64,000 bases of DNA from Thermoflavimicrobium dichotomicum. GTDB lineage: Bacteria > Bacillota > Bacilli > Thermoactinomycetales > Thermoactinomycetaceae. The first letter of the stretch is position 1. Each line of letters starts with the position of its first letter. The stretch is taken from contig NZ_FORR01000010.1 of NCBI RefSeq assembly GCF_900114055.1, positions 1 through 64,000 of the forward strand, written 5' to 3'. The translations under genes were made by a program, and so were the position numbers. Below, piece after piece: positions 27,242-37,264 of this stretch. The notes under the pieces are model-generated. The model made no database searches, had not been told where the DNA came from, and worked only from the letters and a program-made list of their open reading frames with translations.

Positions 27242-28399
27242 CTATTCCCAGGAAGAAACTCTTTCGCGCATCTCATTTAGATCTAATCTTAGGATTTCTG
27301 CACCACGGCTTAGAGTGATCAGTTCCTTTTCAAGAGCGATGCGAACAAGTCGGGATAGACGATCTTCCATGAAGTCGGAAGATGATAAAGAGTCTGGTTC
27401 ATGCGCACGAAGTACCTCTGGCATGGATTGCTGGAAACTGTCAGGTTGTAGAGCATCTGGTTCTTCAATATTGGTAAGAGTCTTTCCGGTTCGTAATTTA
27501 TAAGAGAATTTGAATTTCTTCCACACATCCCTATCTTTCTCTGAGAGGCGATAGAGTACAGTTTTGTAGCTTACATGAAAAATGCGTTTCACTTTAAGCA
27601 CCCGATCGAAAAAAGATAAACCATAAGTTTCGTCCCACTCGCCTTTGAAGGCGCTTTCAGGCATTAAGAAATAGGAGGCGAAAATATTGGCTTCCAATTC
27701 ATCATCAGGGTTCTCGTTACTTTCTTCAACGTTGTAGGTATCCAAATGAAGCAGTAAATGACCTAATTCATGTGCGGCACTAAAAATCCAGCGCTCCACT
27801 GAAATTCGATCCCAAACATTTACAATAATGGCTGGTCCCCCATCGGACTTGGCAACTGATAATCCGAAAAAACCATCAGATGCCAAACGGATTGGGTAAA
27901 CTTTTATTCCACTCGCTTCCAGTAATCCCGCAATATCACGGATTGGCTCCTTTTCGGTCAAGTTTAATACCTTTCTTGCTTCTTTGGCAGCATATTTAGC
28001 CCGTTCAGCTCCTGGCGGGATAGTAGACAATTCAAGAGTCAGGTTTTCAAACTTGTATTCAATCTGTTGATTTAATAACTTTTCGAGATCATTGAAGTCA
28101 TCCAGCCATCGTGCGACCTCAGCAAGAATATAATCACGATTATTCATTCTTTTCAAAGCTCGGAAACGAACCTTTTCCAAAGTGCGCACGGGTACAAATA
28201 AGTCCTGTAGCTTTATGCCGAGACCTTGAACGATTGCTTGCAAGGTTGACACTTTGGGAATGGACTCTCCATTCTCAATATTCCGATAAGTGAGTCGGGA
28301 AATACCTGCCCGTTCAGCAGCTTCGGACTGGCTTATACCTTTGAACTCTCGAATGCGGCGGAGATTCATCCCGATCATTTTCTGATCCATCTGCTCCAC
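27242..28399 (-). CDS. XRE-family HTH plus ImmA/IrrE metallopeptidase protein, putative antitoxin/regulator
   Basis: A 385-residue two-domain protein. Residues about 10-65 form an XRE helix-turn-helix (LRRIREFKGISQSEAAERAG). Residues about 150-260 are an ImmA/IrrE (COG2856) zinc peptidase with HELGH at 210-214 and the third ligand Glu236 in ELEANIFASYFLMP. The C-terminus is charged and helical. The start ATG at 28399 lies close behind GAGGTGGAG. An AT-rich upstream region with TGTATACA and TGTATATA repeats may be its own operator. Proteins of this type repress their operon and can be cleaved or act as a protease under stress. Partner: the PIN gene directly downstream. Confidence 0.85.
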   Translation of the reverse strand: MEQMDQKMIGMNLRRIREFKGISQSEAAERAGISRLTYRNIENGESIPKVSTLQAIVQGLGIKLQDLFVPVRTLEKVRFRALKRMNNRDYILAEVARWLDDFNDLEKLLNQQIEYKFENLTLELSTIPPGAERAKYAAKEARKVLNLTEKEPIRDIAGLLEASGIKVYPIRLASDGFFGLSVAKSDGGPAIIVNVWDRISVERWIFSAAHELGHLLLHLDTYNVEESNENPDDELEANIFASYFLMPESAFKGEWDETYGLSFFDRVLKVKRIFHVSYKTVLYRLSEKDRDVWKKFKFSYKLRTGKTLTNIEEPDALQPDSFQQSMPEVLRAHEPDSLSSSDFMEDRLSRLVRIALEKELITLSRGAEILRLDLNEMRERVSSWE

Positions 28400-28421
28400 C
28401 TCTTATATTTTTGTTTTTCTA

Positions 28422-28787
28422 TTAATTATTATATACAAAAAAACAAATTGTGTATACATGTAAATTCAACTTATCAATTCTTATTGTAGTACTTTCTTGA
28501 TATGAAAAGCGAAAGTAAGCCAGCAAATCTTGCTTCATTTTTTCTAACTGAACCCGATCAGATTTTTTCCACCCATCTTTCCATGTCTTAACTTGACACA
28601 TGGAGCAAGAACAATGAATTTTTCCTTTATTTAAGCGGCCTTTGTTTTGAGGGAGTGCATACCAATTTTCAACGGTTGAATCATAGCGCCATGCGTTGGT
28701 AATCGAAATTTTCCGCTGAATAACCCGTTTCCGGTGATGACGATAGTATGCAGTTGAACGATTCTTCTTCTTTGGTTTTTCAAACAT
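28422..28787 (-). CDS. Small basic protein with CSCSMC motif
   Basis: A 121-residue, very basic protein; the first 90 residues look like a widespread bacterial family of short proteins with an Arg/Lys-rich N-terminus (RSTAYYRHHRKRVIQRK) and the central motif KGRLNKGKIHCSCSMCQVKT followed by W and SDR. The three cysteines suggest metal or nucleic-acid binding, but the family has no function known to me. I place the start at ATG 28787, 9 nt after AAGGAGG; longer frames run into the leader hairpin. The last 25 residues (after LLAYF) are AT-encoded and may be read-through of an older stop. The leader is an exceptional hairpin (see 28789-28877). Confidence 0.65.
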   Translation of the reverse strand: MFEKPKKKNRSTAYYRHHRKRVIQRKISITNAWRYDSTVENWYALPQNKGRLNKGKIHCSCSMCQVKTWKDGWKKSDRVQLEKMKQDLLAYFRFSYQESTTIRIDKLNLHVYTICFFVYNN

Positions 28788-28788
28788 C

Positions 28789-28877
28789 GCGTCATACCTC
28801 CTTGAGTGGAGCTCTGCCTGCAGGAAACCCCAAGGAGGTTTTTCGTATTCCCTACAGGCAGAGCATTGGTATGACGC
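28789..28877 (-). promoter_or_regulatory. Large leader hairpin with anti-Shine-Dalgarno sequence
   Basis: The outer arms GCGTCATACC (28789-28798) and GGTATGACGC (28868-28877) are perfectly complementary. Inside, GCTCTGCCTG and CAGGCAGAGC form a second perfect stem, and AAACC/GGTTT a third. Read on the minus strand, the ribosome binding site CAAGGAGGT (complement of 28796-28804) overlaps the outer stem and is exactly complementary to ACCTCCTTG (complement of 28831-28839) in the apical part. Two folds therefore both bury the translation start of the CSCSMC gene. It could be a cis-acting translation switch or the end of a mobile element. Confidence 0.65.
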
Positions 28878-29260
28878 TCGCTGGATTTGAGAGCATGAGC
28901 ATGATCCCTCCATCCCATCTTCATTTTTATCTTATACCATTTCGGGTATCTTTTCATTAACCCTTATCAGTCAAGTGTTTGAGCGATTTTTGACGGTTAT
29001 GGTTTGGTTCTAGCGAAAGATGGGAAAGTTGAGTAATATAACAAATGGAATCAAAAGAAATGATGGGCTTTATCTATTTAAACAGACTGCATGATATTCT
29101 TTTTTCATACTTGTCTGATGAATCTGAGTGATATAAACTGTAACTGTTATTTTTTTACAAATCGGATCCGGTATTTTCCTTTTCATTGGTGGCAAAGGTA
29201 GCCGAAAAAAATCATGTATGAACCTCGGAACGGTTTGTTGCAGGTAGGTGAGGTATGTAG
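28878..29260. other. Intergenic stretch before the amidase gene
   Basis: No supported gene on either strand; frames here lack binding sites. No clear promoter pair for the amidase gene was identified. The sequence is AT-rich without obvious repeats. Confidence 0.4.
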
Positions 29261-29839
29261 ATGAGCATCTTGGTTTGTTTGGATCCAGGACATGGAGGAA
29301 GAGATCAAGGCGCAATTGGCTTTTCATTGAAGGAAAAAGAAGTATGCTTGGATCTGGCATATCGGATTGAGCGACAGCTCAGAAAGTATGAAGGGATATC
29401 TGTTACGATGACTCGCTCCATTGATATTGATACAACTCCGGAAGAAAGAAGCGAATGGGCGAATCGTCATCATGCTGATCTGTTTTTAAGCATTCATACC
29501 AATGCCTCATCGGATCCAAGCGCAACAGGTTTTGCCTCCTATGTCAGTGTGATCGCTGGTTCCAAAGCTCGGAGAATACAGTGTTGGTTACACAATCGGA
29601 TTGTCAGCTTTTTACGGCAATTTGGGGTAACGGATTTGGGCAAGAAAAATGATACAGAGACGCTCGATGGCCAGCTCATGGAGCTGAGACAAGCGCAAAT
29701 GCCTGCAATTACCTTGGGTTCTCTCTTTATTACACACGCCAAAGATAATGTACTGCTTCGGGATTCATATTTTCGTGATCAGTATGCAGAATGTATTGCA
29801 CAAGGTATTGCCAATATCTATCGTTGTCAACCCAAATAA
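29261..29839 (+). CDS. N-acetylmuramoyl-L-alanine amidase (Amidase_3) fold protein with altered active site
   Basis: A 192-residue single-domain protein of the zinc amidase family (CwlC/CwlD-like). Zinc-binding elements are visible: VCLDPGHGG near residue 10, a Glu in KEKEVCLDLAYRI, and SIHTNASSD. The family's catalytic Glu, normally in a V-E-x-G-F or T-E-N-G-F block near the C-terminus, aligns with ITLGSLFITHAKD here and is missing. There is no signal peptide. The ATG at 29261 follows GGTGAGG. It could be an inactive binding or regulatory version, or use a different general base. The strong terminator behind it suggests a single-gene unit. Confidence 0.8.
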   Translation: MSILVCLDPGHGGRDQGAIGFSLKEKEVCLDLAYRIERQLRKYEGISVTMTRSIDIDTTPEERSEWANRHHADLFLSIHTNASSDPSATGFASYVSVIAGSKARRIQCWLHNRIVSFLRQFGVTDLGKKNDTETLDGQLMELRQAQMPAITLGSLFITHAKDNVLLRDSYFRDQYAECIAQGIANIYRCQPK

Positions 29840-29887
29840 TTGATGGAATCATTTTCGATTTTACTGTTTCCTTTCATTCATCTATGA

Positions 29888-29926
29888 CAAAACCCAGCAA
29901 TCTCAGAAAGAGATGCTGGGTTTTTT
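29888..29926. terminator. Bidirectional intrinsic terminator
   Basis: AAAACCCAGC and GCTGGGTTTT enclose an inner ATCTC/GAGAT stem; A- and T-runs lie on either side. It serves the amidase gene (+) and the convergent cyclophilin gene (-). Confidence 0.85.
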
Positions 29927-29937
29927 GGTCTTTGAAT

Positions 29938-30375
29938 TTATTCTTCCCAAACTTTTACTTCTTTCATGACGGCTCCTGGCCGCATATTCAAGACGTGTTC
30001 CAGACCTTCTGTAACTTGTCCAAACACAGTATGTACACCATCCAGATGTGGCTGTGGCTCATGTACGATGAAGAACTGACAGGAACCGGTATCTTTTCCG
30101 GCATGAGCCATTGATAAAGCGCCTGGAATATGTTTGTGCGGATTGTTGGCGGTTTCGCAGGGGATGGTATAACCTGCATTTCCTGTACCTGTTCCGTATG
30201 GGCAGCCACCTTGGCTCACAAAACCGGGAATGACCCGGTGAAAGGTCAAGCCATTGTAAAATCCGCTGTTAGCCAATTTCTTGAAGTTTTCTACCGTAAT
30301 GGGAGCCGATTCAGGATATAAGTCGAGCAAAATTTTTGCTCCGTTTTCCAATTCAATGCTGGCTTTGGTTGCCAT
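29938..30375 (-). CDS. ppiB: Peptidyl-prolyl cis-trans isomerase (cyclophilin)
   Basis: A 145-residue cytoplasmic cyclophilin that catalyses proline isomerisation. The sequences [32 protein letters not shown] and [14 protein letters not shown] are diagnostic, with the catalytic Arg in FHR. The start ATG at 30375 follows AAAGGAG on the minus strand. Monocistronic. Confidence 0.95.
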   Translation of the reverse strand: MATKASIELENGAKILLDLYPESAPITVENFKKLANSGFYNGLTFHRVIPGFVSQGGCPYGTGTGNAGYTIPCETANNPHKHIPGALSMAHAGKDTGSCQFFIVHEPQPHLDGVHTVFGQVTEGLEHVLNMRPGAVMKEVKVWEE

Positions 30376-30435
30376 GAAATCACTCCTTTGTTATCAACGC
30401 TTTTATTCTAACTGATGAAATAACCAGTGAGCAAT

Positions 30436-30489
30436 GAAAAAAACAAAGAGGTTCCTTTCATGTTCAGTGACTGAAAAGGACCTCTTTGT
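30436..30489 (-). terminator. Terminator of the 88-residue protein gene
   Basis: On the minus strand ACAAAGAGGTCCTTT pairs with AAAGGAACCTCTTTGT and is followed by seven T. It lies downstream of the gene at 30607-30873 and upstream of ppiB. Confidence 0.75.
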
Positions 30490-30606
30490 CGAAATCATTC
30501 GTTTGAATCGTTTCCTACCCGATCTCTATGTAAAATAAACCCATGCTTAGAGTACAAAGGATTTTTTTCGTGCTTGCCATCCAACTTATATGGGGATTGA
30601 TTCCAT

Positions 30607-30873
30607 TTATGCGTCATTTCGCTTTTGGACGAGTTGTGCTCCTTCTTGTTTAATAAGACGTTCCAGTTGATTGAGGTGTTCCATACTTTGGGGAAGCGTA
30701 TGGATTTTTTTTAAATCAGGCTCCAAAAATTGAACACGTCCCCCTTGATTGGTGTGTACATAACGGGCGACACTGGCAAGAAATTCTTGCTGATTTTGCA
30801 AAATGGCATAGCGAATGACATAAAATGGATGTTGTTTTTCCTCTAATCCACGTGTTTCAATGGTAATTTCCAC
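30607..30873 (-). CDS. Small protein of unknown function (88 aa)
   Basis: An 88-residue soluble protein, not recognised. It begins MEITIETRGLEEKQHPFYVI and has a mixed beta/alpha pattern and a charged C-terminus. The start is GTG at 30873, with GAAGGAGGTC 11 nt upstream on the minus strand. It has its own terminator. The good binding site and terminator support a real gene. Confidence 0.65.
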   Translation of the reverse strand: MEITIETRGLEEKQHPFYVIRYAILQNQQEFLASVARYVHTNQGGRVQFLEPDLKKIHTLPQSMEHLNQLERLIKQEGAQLVQKRNDA

Positions 30874-30936
30874 TCGGAAAAAGACCTCCTTCTTTTTCGT
30901 TATCTTTATTGTACCATATCAGAGATTGTTCAGCTT

Positions 30937-31043
30937 GTTGACAAAGTTTCCTTTATTGCCGGTTTTCCTTTTCCGTTTCACTCCCGCTCTATAAAAACGA
31001 GCAAAAGTCGTTCAACTGGAAAAGGAAAACCGGGTATGTGAAC
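30937..31043. repeat. Family-1 palindromic repeat, copy B (inverted)
   Basis: 107 bp running from GTTGACAAAG to the imperfect mirror end TATGTGAAC. Its reverse complement matches copy A over nearly the whole length, including AGTTGAACGACTT and GGGAGTGAAACGG between the CCGGTTTTCC arms. It is intergenic, upstream of yerC. Confidence 0.85.
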
Positions 31044-31388
31044 GGGTTCAATGGATACTTCTTTGGAATCGAAAGATTAAACATGAATCGGGAATCAAAT
31101 GGTGCAAGGACCTCTGCCGTGTCTATTCTGCTTTGCGTTACATGTTTTCCAGTGGCAAAGGGATGGGTATATTTTTATTGATCCATCAAGAAAAAGTTGA
31201 TTCCACCGACTCTTTTTAAGATAATAAGAAAGCGATATTTGATTAACGGAATAAAGTGGGTTGTTCTTCATTTTATTTAAAACATAGAAAAAATTGATCA
31301 AAATAGAAAAGGAAGGTTTTTTTCATTGTTTTGTTGAATGTTATGCTTTAAAGGATTGAACGGATGAAAAGGTGAGGAGGGGTAGGAC

Positions 31389-31691
31389 ATGCAACTGAGC
31401 AAATTGAAAAAAGAAGAAGTAGAGCAATTATTTGCCGCTGTGTTACAGTTGAAGACCATGGAAGATTGCTATAAATTTTTCGAGGATTTATGTACTGTAG
31501 GGGAGATTAAATCGTTGGCTCAGCGCCTGGAAGTGGCCCGGATGTTAAGAGCCGGGTATACCTATAATCAGATTGAATCAGAGACAGGTGCAAGTACAGC
31601 GACAATTTCAAGAGTGAAAAGATGCCTTCACTATGGGACGGATGGCTATAACATGGTGTTGGAGCGCTTGGAGCAGAATTCCTCTTCATGA
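31389..31691 (+). CDS. yerC: YerC/YecD-type TrpR-related DNA-binding protein
   Basis: A 100-residue TrpR-superfamily helix-turn-helix protein: EIKSLAQRLEVARMLRAG followed by the recognition region TYNQIESETGASTATISRVK. This is the YerC family, which in Bacillus lies just before pcrB-pcrA-ligA, as here. The target genes and ligand are unknown. The ATG at 31389 follows GAGGAGGGG. About 300 bp of structured leader separates it from pcrB. Confidence 0.85.
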   Translation: MQLSKLKKEEVEQLFAAVLQLKTMEDCYKFFEDLCTVGEIKSLAQRLEVARMLRAGYTYNQIESETGASTATISRVKRCLHYGTDGYNMVLERLEQNSSS

Positions 31692-31738
31692 TAGTCACCC
31701 TCCGGTAGGGGATGAAAGCGTTTTAATCTTTGGAGTAG

Positions 31739-31855
31739 CCCTCTTGTTGCGGAACAACACGAAGAGGGATAATGTTTTCTATAAAGCGGAGGGATGGTTC
31801 CTTGCGGAGTGACTGTGATGGTACGGAAGTTGTCACGGAGAAAGGAACCCATCCC
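31739..31855 (+). repeat. Family-2 structured repeat, copy 1, with preceding hairpin
   Basis: A hairpin CCCTCTTGTTG...AGAGGG (31739-31768) precedes the main element 31791-31855: outer arms GGGATGG-TTCCTT and AAGGAACCCATCCC, inner arms GTGAC and GTCAC around TGTGATGGTACGGAAGTT. Near-identical elements occur at 41462-41527 and 60929-60994, all in the plus orientation. A terminator-like hairpin lies 57 nt downstream. It has no coding capacity. It is either a non-autonomous repeat or a repeated regulatory RNA. Confidence 0.75.
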
Positions 31856-31912
31856 GAAGCGTGGGAGAAACAATCCATATTTTCGGGATGGCTTTATCCA
31901 AAAGGAGACCTC

Positions 31913-31941
31913 ACCTCGCGAAAGATGCGGGGTTTTTTTTT
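31913..31941 (+). terminator. Intrinsic terminator upstream of pcrB
   Basis: CCTCGC and GCGGGG flank GAAAGAT and are followed by nine T. It separates yerC and the family-2 repeat from the pcrB gene and may be part of an attenuating leader. Confidence 0.75.
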
Positions 31942-32001
31942 GCCTCATGGTGTCGTGTATAATAAGGGATGGTGTGGGCCAGAGCGGAAGGAGTATGCGA
32001 G

Positions 32002-32715
32002 ATGTTGCGAAAAAAGATAAAAAAGTGGCGCCATGTATTTAAACTCGACCCCAATCGATTGCTGTCCGATTTAGCGCTCAAAATGATATGTACATCGGGG
32101 ACAGATGCGATTATCATTGGAGGAACGGATGGGGTTACATTTGAAAATACATTTCGATTACTGGAGCGCGTCAAAAAATACCCTGTGTATTGCGTGCAAG
32201 AGATTTCCAATCACTCTGCTGTTGTACCAGGTTTTGACGGCTACTTGATTCCTTCCGTTTTAAATACGGATCAATCCTATTGGATCAAAGGAGCTCACTT
32301 CGAAGCGATTCGCACTTATGGCAGTCTCATTCCCTGGAATCAGATTGTCCTGGAAGGCTATGTGATTCTGAATCCTGAGGCCAAAGTAGCGAGGCTGACC
32401 AAGTGCGATGCCAACTTGCAAGCCCGTGATGTCACAGCTTATGCCAGACTGTGTGACCAGTTGTTTCGGATACCTGTTTTTTATCTGGAATATAGCGGGA
32501 CGTATGGAAAGGCGGAAATAGTCAAAGCGGCACGCAAGGGGTTACAGTATTCCCGTTTATTTTATGGTGGAGGAATTACGGATGAACAGCAGGCAAAAGA
32601 AATGGCGGCATGGGCTGATACCGTCATTGTGGGCAATCTGGTTTATTATCATGTGGAAAAAGCGGTGAGTACGGTAAAATGGGTAAAAGAAACAAAATTA
32701 CGGGCCCTGAAGTAG
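32002..32715 (+). CDS. pcrB: Heptaprenylglyceryl phosphate synthase
   Basis: A 237-residue TIM-barrel prenyltransferase of the PcrB/GGGPS family, which joins a heptaprenyl group to glycerol-1-phosphate to make an archaeal-type ether lipid. Landmarks: HVFKLDPNR at the N-terminus, DAIIIGGTDGVT, YLEYSGTYG and LFYGGGITDEQQAKEM. ATG 32002 lies 8 nt after GAAGGAG; the longer frame from 31969 has no site. First gene of pcrB-pcrA-ligA. Confidence 0.94.
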   Translation: MLRKKIKKWRHVFKLDPNRLLSDLALKMICTSGTDAIIIGGTDGVTFENTFRLLERVKKYPVYCVQEISNHSAVVPGFDGYLIPSVLNTDQSYWIKGAHFEAIRTYGSLIPWNQIVLEGYVILNPEAKVARLTKCDANLQARDVTAYARLCDQLFRIPVFYLEYSGTYGKAEIVKAARKGLQYSRLFYGGGITDEQQAKEMAAWADTVIVGNLVYYHVEKAVSTVKWVKETKLRALK

Positions 32716-32730
32716 AAAGGAAGAATGGCG

Positions 32731-34926
32731 ATGAATCCTTCAACCCTGTCATTATTAAGCGGTTTAAATCCCATGCAGAGGCGAGCAGTCGAGACAACGG
32801 AAGGTCCTGTGCAGATTTTGGCTGGTGCAGGGAGTGGAAAAACAAGAGTATTGACTTATCGGGTAGCCTATCTGTTAGCTGAGAAGCAGATTCATCCTTG
32901 GAATATATTGGCGATTACCTTTACGAATAAGGCAGCTCGTGAGATGAAAGAACGGATTGTCTCTTTGGTAGGCTCAGTCGCTGAGGATATTTGGATTTCC
33001 ACGTTTCATTCCATGTGTGTACGGATTTTACGGCGGGATATTGATCGGATCGGTTATTCTCGTAATTTTACGATTTTGGACACTTCTGATCAGCTATCCG
33101 TCATCAAGCAAGTACTCAAAGAAGAAAATTTGGATCCCAAAAAATTTGAACCCCGTTCGCTTCTGAATAAAATCAGTGCAGCGAAAAACCTTCTCCAAGG
33201 CCCTGGTGAGATGTTGGCGAAAGCACGAAGCTCTGGGAGTTTTTTGGACGAAGTGGCGGCACAGGTTTATGAAAAATACCAACATAAGCTACGAACCAAC
33301 GAATCGTTGGACTTTGATGATCTGTTGATGAAAACAGTAGAGTTATTTAAGCAGGTTCCAGAAGTAAAGGAATACTATCAAAAGAAGTTTCAATACATTC
33401 ATGTGGATGAGTATCAAGATACCAATCACGCACAGTACGTACTCATTCATACATTGGCCCAGCATCATCAAAATATTTGTGTGGTAGGGGATGCTGATCA
33501 ATCGATTTATCGTTTTCGGGGCGCAGATATTACCAATATCCTTCAGTTTGAGCGGGATTGGCCACAAGCGCAGCTGATCAAACTGGAACAAAATTACCGT
33601 TCAACCAAAAAAATCCTGCAAGCTGCTAATCATCTGATTGCCCACAATACAGAACGAAAACCCAAAAACTTATGGACCGAAAATGATGAAGGAGAACCTC
33701 TTTATTATTTTGAGGCAGACAATGAACATGATGAAGCCTACTATATTGCTGAGAGAATTACCCAAGCACATCGAAATGGTGCAGATTATGGGGATTTTGC
33801 AATTTTATATCGAACCAATGCCCAGTCACGTGTATTGGAGGAAGTATTGCTCAAATCCAACATTCCTTACCAGGTCATCGGAGGAATCAAGTTCTATGAG
33901 CGCAAAGAAATTAAAGATATCCTTGCGTATTTGCGTTTGATCGTCAATCCGCAGGATGACTTGAGTTTGACCCGTGTGATCAATGTTCCGCGTCGCGGGA
34001 TCGGTGCTGCCACTTTGGACAAGATTGCAAACTATGCAACCGAACAAGGAATTTCCATGTTTGATGCATTGCTGGAAATGGAGCAAATCGGATTAACCAA
34101 GCGTTCGCTCCAACCACTTCAGGGTTTTGTCACACTCATTCAACAATTGCACGCGATGGTGGAATATTTGTCCGTTGAAGAGTTAACAGAAGAAGTATTG
34201 ACGCGTACGGGTTATCGGGAAGAGTTGAAGAAAGAAAATACATTGGAAGCACAAGGTCGTTTGGAAAACTTGAATGAGTTTTTATCCGTTGTACAGGAAT
34301 TCGAAAAACGAAATGAAGACAAATCATTAGTGGCCTTTCTGACCGACCTGGCACTCGTTTCAGATGTAGATGCTTTGGATGAAACCGTCAATGAAGCCCA
34401 CTCGACTTCATCTGTTTCGCTGATGACCCTGCACAGCGCAAAGGGACTTGAATTTCCTTATGTATTTTTAGTGGGAATGGAAGAAGGGATTTTCCCGCAC
34501 AGCCGTTCATTGGACAATGAGGAAGAGATGGAAGAAGAAAGGCGCCTGGCTTATGTAGGGATTACGCGGGCAGAAAAATGTTTGCATTTGACACGAGCGC
34601 GTGTTCGTACTATCTTTGGACATACCAGCACCAATCCACCTTCTCGCTTTTTAAAAGAGATTCCAGGCGAATTGATGGAAACGGTTGGACAAGCCAAGAG
34701 CATGACCAGACAAGCTCCTGCATGGCGACGGACAGTAACCGGGCGGCCAGCTTCTACACAGTTCGAGTGGCAAGTGGGAGATAAAGTACAACATGCCAAA
34801 TGGGGTATTGGTACCGTTGTGAAGGTACAAGGTGAAGGAGATGATCTGGAGCTCAATGTTGCTTTCCCATCCCCGATTGGGGTGAAAAAATTGTTAGCTC
34901 GCTTTGCACCGATTACCAAGTTGTAA
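32731..34926 (+). CDS. pcrA: ATP-dependent DNA helicase PcrA
   Basis: A 731-residue superfamily 1A helicase for DNA repair and rolling-circle replication. Motifs are Walker [12 protein letters not shown], the [13 protein letters not shown] block, Walker [25 protein letters not shown], and [19 protein letters not shown]. The C-terminus ends in the PcrA Tudor-like segment ([20 protein letters not shown]), which binds RNA polymerase. Two ATGs (32725, 32731) are possible; 32731 has better spacing from AAAGGAAG. Coupled to pcrB and ligA. Confidence 0.96.
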   Translation: MNPSTLSLLSGLNPMQRRAVETTEGPVQILAGAGSGKTRVLTYRVAYLLAEKQIHPWNILAITFTNKAAREMKERIVSLVGSVAEDIWISTFHSMCVRILRRDIDRIGYSRNFTILDTSDQLSVIKQVLKEENLDPKKFEPRSLLNKISAAKNLLQGPGEMLAKARSSGSFLDEVAAQVYEKYQHKLRTNESLDFDDLLMKTVELFKQVPEVKEYYQKKFQYIHVDEYQDTNHAQYVLIHTLAQHHQNICVVGDADQSIYRFRGADITNILQFERDWPQAQLIKLEQNYRSTKKILQAANHLIAHNTERKPKNLWTENDEGEPLYYFEADNEHDEAYYIAERITQAHRNGADYGDFAILYRTNAQSRVLEEVLLKSNIPYQVIGGIKFYERKEIKDILAYLRLIVNPQDDLSLTRVINVPRRGIGAATLDKIANYATEQGISMFDALLEMEQIGLTKRSLQPLQGFVTLIQQLHAMVEYLSVEELTEEVLTRTGYREELKKENTLEAQGRLENLNEFLSVVQEFEKRNEDKSLVAFLTDLALVSDVDALDETVNEAHSTSSVSLMTLHSAKGLEFPYVFLVGMEEGIFPHSRSLDNEEEMEEERRLAYVGITRAEKCLHLTRARVRTIFGHTSTNPPSRFLKEIPGELMETVGQAKSMTRQAPAWRRTVTGRPASTQFEWQVGDKVQHAKWGIGTVVKVQGEGDDLELNVAFPSPIGVKKLLARFAPITKL

Positions 34927-36960
<2,034 letters not shown>

Positions 36961-37100
36961 TGGGCGAAAAAAATAAAAAAAATCACCTATTTTTACGCAC
37001 ATGAAAGCAAATTTAGTGTATGATAATATTGTTTTTTTATTTTCATTTTGTCATTGTCCGAATTCGTCTCGTTTTGGTCTTTGGTTTCTATTCTTCATTG

Positions 37101-37149
37101 GCGCAGGAAACTCCGATTCAACCATAATCGGAGGGAATGCGCTTTTTTT
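37101..37149 (+). terminator. Intrinsic terminator after ligA
   Basis: A two-part stem, GCGCA/TGCGC outside and CTCCGATT/AATCGGAG inside, with small internal loops, is followed by seven T. It closes the pcrB-pcrA-ligA transcript 140 bp after the ligA stop. Confidence 0.85.
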
Positions 37150-37264
37150 ATTGTATAGAAATAGGATATAAGGATCCTCATATTGTTCATCAAACAGGAA
37201 AAGAATTTGATCATCATGAATATATCAACAATTGGAAAAATGGTTTAGGGGAGCGTTTTTTTGG

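Noticed and set aside
31739-31945. T-box or other known riboswitch before pcrB
   Set aside because: No T-box sequence or specifier-loop blocks are present; the same element occurs between convergent genes at 60900.
31772-32042. Two 82-codon frames upstream of pcrB
   Set aside because: They run through the palindromic repeat and the terminator; the reading is repeat-derived.
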